This document shows, piece by piece, positions 18,605-21,686 of a DNA stretch of 21,686 bases. A program made the position numbers and the translations under genes. Below the pieces are notes generated by a model, which did not search any database, was not told the DNA's origin, and saw only the letters and a list, made by a program, of their open reading frames with translations. This stretch comes from Cymbomonas tetramitiformis. Taxonomy: Eukaryota; Chlorophyta; Pyramimonadophyceae; Pyramimonadales; Pyramimonadaceae. The stretch covers positions 1 to 21,686 of the forward strand of contig LGRX02030320.1 of assembly GCA_001247695.2 (NCBI GenBank), in the 5' to 3' direction. The first letter of the stretch is position 1, and every line of letters starts with the position of its first letter.

Positions 18605-19118
18605 TGTGCTAGGACAACATACTGTGTCATGCGCGGATGACTCAGCGGTGTCATACATGCTAGCAGTGCCATACGCGCCCTACGATATTAGCGCCCGAGA
18701 CCCCTGTTGAGGAAGAGACCCCCCTTAGTGGGAGTACACAGTACTAGTGTACGGTGTAATAAGGTGTCATAGTGAAGCACTGACACCTCATACTGCATGA
18801 TACTGTAGTAGAAGCATCTGATAGGTTGATGAGACTTGGCCATGCTGACTAGGATTAACTCAGGGAGTTGAGTGAATAAGTAATGGCCAAGGCCAAAGAA
18901 ACAGTTGAGTTCCCAAGAGTAAAGACAAGCCAATATGGCAAAAGATATAACCTAATTCTTATATGCAAGTATATGCATTAAGTCTGGACATAGATCCTAA
19001 GAGTGACATAGCTCACTATGACCTTATAAGGCATAATATAGAACCTTGCTTTATATGAGTCCCATCACAAGTAGTTACAGTGTCTGTTATGTGAGGAGGG
19101 TTACAGCTGCCTCCCACA
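18605..19118 (+). repeat. 3' LTR
   Basis: 514 bp, TGTGCTAGGAC to CTCCCACA. Bases 18605-19002 are about 99 percent identical to the 5' LTR; the remaining 116 bp are clearly diverged. It carries the empty target site for the MITE found in the 5' LTR (19031-19045). Confidence 0.88.
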
Positions 19119-20046
19119 GCGCGCATGCTGCGATCAACTTCTGCAAAATATGTGACCATCGCGCAGTATGCGACCATCGCGCATGCTGCCATCTGCAATT
19201 TAGTGATCATCGCGCATCAACATATATGAGGCCGTACAAAAAGCAATTCTGCGCAATCATGAAAATTGCGATACTGCGCTGATGATTTTCCGCGCGGAAA
19301 CGATTTTGCCGATGATTTATCGCATCTGCGAACATGCATATATCCGCGAACCATTGATCGTGTACATTTCATTGCTGCGCCGATATATGTCATATGCACA
19401 CCTTATCGCGTATATGTGCGATCAGCTGTTTCTGCGAGTACGCTGCGGAAAATCTTCTCGCGCAATTTCTGTGCTGTCGATATGCGAACGTATATTATTC
19501 GAGCTGCAGATATTCAATTTATGCGAACGCTGTCGTATGTACGCCCTCCTGCAAACCTGCGAACAATATTAAATATGCTATGTCTATCACTGCACCCACT
19601 TGGGTTCTCGAGTATCGTGCCTTGACGACTTTCAGAATACCACTGATACGGCTGTAGATACAAGCGCCGTGAATATATTATCAATATACAATGAAACACT
19701 GCAAAGTTGGACAGCAATGCAGGTGAACGGATGAGCGGGTTTGTGAGTGCAGTCTCTGTAAGAGGATCTGCTGAAGCACAACGCTTCCTCACTTTTATAC
19801 CTACGTCACCCATCATCTTAGATGGTACCGCCATTGGGTTGTGAACCCGAGACGTAGGTTGAACGACCAGCATGGTAGTAACGACTAGTTCGTTCATCCT
19901 GCACATGCGAGTTCTGCGCATGCTGAAAGCTAAAGATGGTTCTTGGTTTGTTTCCAAGATGTATCTTTACTTTGCCATCTTCGAGTTCAATCATACGAAC
20001 TCTCGATGACAGGGATGCCTGATGATATGACATAATCATCTGGCGA
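19119..20046. other. AT-rich region, no gene recognised; recurrent TGCGA/CGCGCA motifs
   Basis: From 19119 to about 19560 the sequence repeats TGCGAACATGC, ACCATCGCGCA and TATATGTGCGATC phrases without a fixed period, suggesting a degenerate low-copy repeat. Minus-strand frames at 19514-19957 and 19818-20117 are open but show no domain; the second has a plausible charged stretch (RVRMIELEDGKVKIHLGNK) and could be a gene fragment. Confidence 0.45.
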
Positions 20047-20250
20047 CATGTACAGTCATAGTCGACCGTACTGACGACTGTCATAAATGTATGACGCGAC
20101 TCGACCTGTACAGTCATGATCGACCATACTGTCGACTGTCATAATAATATATTACATGACCGACTGTCATAATAATATATGACATGACATGACATGGTAT
20201 GACATGTATGACAGGTATGACACGTATGACATGTATGACACATATGTCAT
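20047..20250. repeat. 58-bp duplication and TATGACATG minisatellite
   Basis: TGTACAGTCAT...CGACCRTACTG...CGACTGTCATAA occurs twice (from 20049 and 20107, period 58), with a partial third copy. It then decays into TATGACATG/TATGACAGG units to about 20250. The block is rich in short palindromes (TGTACA, GTCGAC, CATATG). Confidence 0.75.
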
Positions 20251-20335
20251 CGGTCATAACCCTGACACCTGACGTCACTCCGCTCCTGAAGCAGTTGAAG
20301 ACCGCCTACTATGCCCTCACGGATATTCACGAGCG

Positions 20336-21046
20336 TCAACAACAACGAGAACTCCAATTGAACTTCCTCACCGCGGGCGGCGACATTGTGTTCAAGAGGT
20401 TCTGTGACGCCCTGACCCGTGTGCTCACCGCCACCAAGTCATCGAACTCGTTGACGTCATCCTCAGTGTCATCATATTCAGGCGAGTCAGGCACCCATTT
20501 CGGACTGGCAGTATCCATGTCATGCTTACTGTCCGTGACACCCGCGTCATCATTGTCATCCGAATCTGGTAGCTTCTCCTTACTCCAGGTCACAGCACCT
20601 GTACCCGAATCGTCACTGTTCGTAGGCGTCGCATTCTTAGGCCCAGTGTATGGAATCCCGCGATACTCATACTCGTCAGTCACCCTCGCCTTCTCCCAGA
20701 ACGCATTACTGAGCGGTAATAAAAATGGCGCTACAGGCTCCTTCGCTCGAGTGGCGTCTTCCAGAAACCAGCCACCGCCCCTCTTACGCTCCCAGCGGCG
20801 TAGCGCTCCAGAAGGGTGGACGATAATATGCTGCCAGCTATAATCGAGCCCAGGCTTTCGCTCCCCATAGTACGCAGTCAATGGCTCGGGAGTCCCCTTC
20901 CGAGCCCATTTCCATCTCACTTCCCCACTGGGCATAAATACAATATACCAATCGAATGGCTTGACATGACCAGTGTTCCCTGGCACAACTCCTCCCCTCT
21001 TTGTTAGCTTGTTAGTACTAACAAAGAGATGATAAATCAGGGTCAT
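20336..21046 (-). CDS. Unrecognised tryptophan-rich protein with two PSG repeats and acidic tail
   Basis: The protein is 236 residues if it begins at the first ATG (minus, 21046-21044). The frame is open further upstream, but that part overlaps the methyltransferase. Two similar modules, WYIVFMPSGEVRWKWARKG (residues 33-51) and WQHIIVHPSGALRRWERKRG (71-90), share (I/V)xx-PSG-xxRxWxRK. After GGWFLED and a tyrosine-rich stretch, residues about 144-204 are strongly acidic (SDDNDD, YDDTEDDVNEFDD). The C-terminus is basic and cysteine-ended. I see no signal peptide or convincing membrane span. It lies 29 bp behind the methyltransferase on the same strand, so the two could be neighbouring ORFs of one mobile or viral-like unit, or exons of one gene (TACTAAC, a branch-point-like motif, sits at 21022-21016). 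Function unknown; a basic aromatic part plus acidic tail would suit a nucleic-acid- or histone-binding protein, but that is a guess. Confidence 0.6.
   Translation of the reverse strand: MTLIYHLFVSTNKLTKRGGVVPGNTGHVKPFDWYIVFMPSGEVRWKWARKGTPEPLTAYYGERKPGLDYSWQHIIVHPSGALRRWERKRGGGWFLEDATRAKEPVAPFLLPLSNAFWEKARVTDEYEYRGIPYTGPKNATPTNSDDSGTGAVTWSKEKLPDSDDNDDAGVTDSKHDMDTASPKWVPDSPEYDDTEDDVNEFDDLVAVSTRVRASQNLLNTMSPPAVRKFNWSSRCC
20997..21028. repeat. 11-bp perfect inverted repeat
   Basis: CTCTTTGTTAG (20997-21007) and CTAACAAAGAG (21018-21028) are separated by 10 bases and overlap a second palindrome, TTGTTAGTACTAACAA. It falls in the first codons of the tryptophan-rich ORF as annotated. That could mean the true start is further in, or that this is a short intron or regulatory hairpin. 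Confidence 0.75.
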
Positions 21047-21075
21047 TTGTACAGCAGCTAAGATCCAGACACAGA

Positions 21076-21686
21076 TCAGCCATGCGTATGTATGCGTGAT
21101 ATGCTTTTCTGATCGAACAGGTGCTCGAAGAGTTGGCGAAGCAATCCAGAGGGCAGAGGGTATACAGCAGCGGAGACTCCCGCTCCTTGTTGCCCAGGAT
21201 GAGGCCCCAGTTGAGCAGTTTCCGGATGTGATCCCAGAGTCTGTTGGTGAAGACAAGGAGCATCCATCGTACAGTACCGCAGGTCCACTGGAGGAGGCGA
21301 CTGTGTCCAGATGCAAGTAGGCTTGCGGTAGCCAGTGCCATACATACAGTAAGAGCAATATAACGGAGTAGGTAAACGGCGAACTACGGGTCGAAATCGC
21401 AGCGCAAAGGGAAACCTGCCCATCGGATTCTCCATAAACCAATGCTTGGGTTTGAGGAAATCGAAAATTTGGAGCGTACGGCGTACACAGGCATCAGCCT
21501 GTCGCAGTTGTCGCACCCCAGTGGTCTTCGCCTGACTGTATTCTGTGCACGGTGGGCTAGCCCAGATGACGTCAAAGTAACCAGGCGCGTAACGCTTGAA
21601 GTCCCAGTCTTGTACCTTCTCAGCGTAGGTAGGTTGCCAGCGAGCGGATCATGATCTACGGTGACCACGGTGCTCTTCGGATAGCA
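21076..21686 (-). pseudogene. C5 cytosine DNA methyltransferase, partial and frameshifted
   Basis: The C-terminal two-thirds of a phage-like/algal-type cytosine-5 methyltransferase, running off the right edge. Reading leftwards on the minus strand: VVTVDHDP (motif II-like acidic loop); after a frame change near 21622-21635, FDVIWASPPCTEYSQAK with the catalytic Pro-Cys of motif IV (21535-21558); KPKHWFMENP, the motif VI equivalent (ENP at 21424-21432); YGTGYRKPTCIWT; and AVYPLPSGLLRQLFEHL as the C-terminal motif X-like helix. The frame ends with TGA at 21076-21078. The enzyme class moves a methyl group from S-adenosylmethionine to cytosine C5 in DNA. The frame change needs a one-base difference at a short CCTACCTAC repeat, so it could be a mutation or a sequencing error. 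If it is an error the gene may be intact, but the start is not in the window. Confidence 0.82.

Larger units (their letters stand above)
13011..19118 (+). mobile_element. Non-autonomous LTR retrotransposon (LARD-like) with satellite-filled interior
   Basis: The element has paired LTRs (13011-13859 and 18605-19118), each starting TGTGCTAGGAC and ending CTGCCTCCYACA. TGGTATCAG follows the left LTR after three bases (13863-13871), matching the usual initiator-Met tRNA primer site. A purine-rich tract, GAAGGGGGGGGGAG (18590-18603), abuts the right LTR. These fix the orientation as plus. The 4.7-kb interior has no gag, protease, integrase, RT or RNase H motif in any frame I inspected. Instead it holds a T-rich leader (13872-15170), a 475-bp tandem array (15171-18175) and a 0.4-kb tail. 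This matches large retrotransposon derivatives, which depend on a partner's enzymes. There is no target duplication: the left flank ends ATATTC and the right begins GCGCGC. It may be a recombinant between two copies. Confidence 0.82.

Noticed and set aside
13005..19124. Target-site duplication for the LTR element
   Set aside because: The flanking bases ATATTC and GCGCGC do not match, so none was called.
20199..20843. 214-codon plus-strand frame with a CARD-like looking stretch (GGDIVFKRFCDALTRVL)
   Set aside because: It starts in the TATGAC repeat and is antisense to the better supported minus-strand ORF, and its serine-rich half is simply the complement of the acidic tail. The resemblance covers only part of a CARD.

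Overview
The window is eukaryotic and repeat-dominated. It looks like a transposon-rich, probably heterochromatic or subtelomeric-like stretch of an alga or other protist, not a gene-dense region. Pointers: a DIRS-type retrotransposon whose reverse transcriptase and tyrosine recombinase are of the kind common in algae and stramenopiles; degenerate plant/green-alga-style telomere motifs (AAACCCTAAAACCCTAA); a phage-like C5 cytosine methyltransferase of the sort widespread in marine algae; and several classes of cut-and-paste transposon. I cannot assign a species. No rRNA, tRNA or CRISPR array was found.

Layout. 1-3183: 3' two-thirds of a decayed DIRS-like element: RT, RNase H and an adenine-methyltransferase-like domain in one frame, then a Tudor-like domain plus tyrosine recombinase in another. 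3184-3617: its non-coding 3' end with a 30-bp direct repeat pair. 3618-4770: a 73-bp tandem array split by an 854-bp piggyBac-type non-autonomous element (TTAA duplication). 4771-9600: mostly anonymous, with small repeats and at best one weak exon. 9614-10070: microsatellite, palindromes and an extreme polypurine tract. 10076-12990: minisatellites and TTTCAGA repeats on both sides of a 1275-bp hAT element (perfect 8-bp duplication) that still encodes a BED-like zinc-finger protein, plus interstitial telomere-like DNA. 13011-19118: a complete-looking LTR retrotransposon skeleton (5' LTR, tRNA-Met-type primer site, polypurine tract, 3' LTR) with no recognisable gag or pol; its interior is largely a 475-bp satellite in about 6.3 copies with dimeric higher-order structure. 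Its 5' LTR carries a 327-bp TA-target MITE, and the 3' LTR supplies the empty site. 19119-20330: AT-rich anonymous sequence and a TATGACATG-type repeat. 20336-21686 (minus): a C5 methyltransferase running off the right edge and, 29 bp behind it, an unrecognised tryptophan-rich protein with an acidic tail.

How the parts relate. The mobile elements are mostly independent insertions that can be ordered: MITE after LTR element, piggyBac element after the 73-bp array, hAT within a minisatellite block. The DIRS enzymes carry several disabling changes and are pseudogenes. The two parts most worth following are the satellite-bearing, protein-less LTR element and the minus-strand methyltransferase/tryptophan-rich gene pair, which may belong to a larger mobile or viral-like unit continuing to the right. 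Many long open frames here start at GTG or TTG, or come from GC-rich or repeat DNA; they were not accepted as genes.
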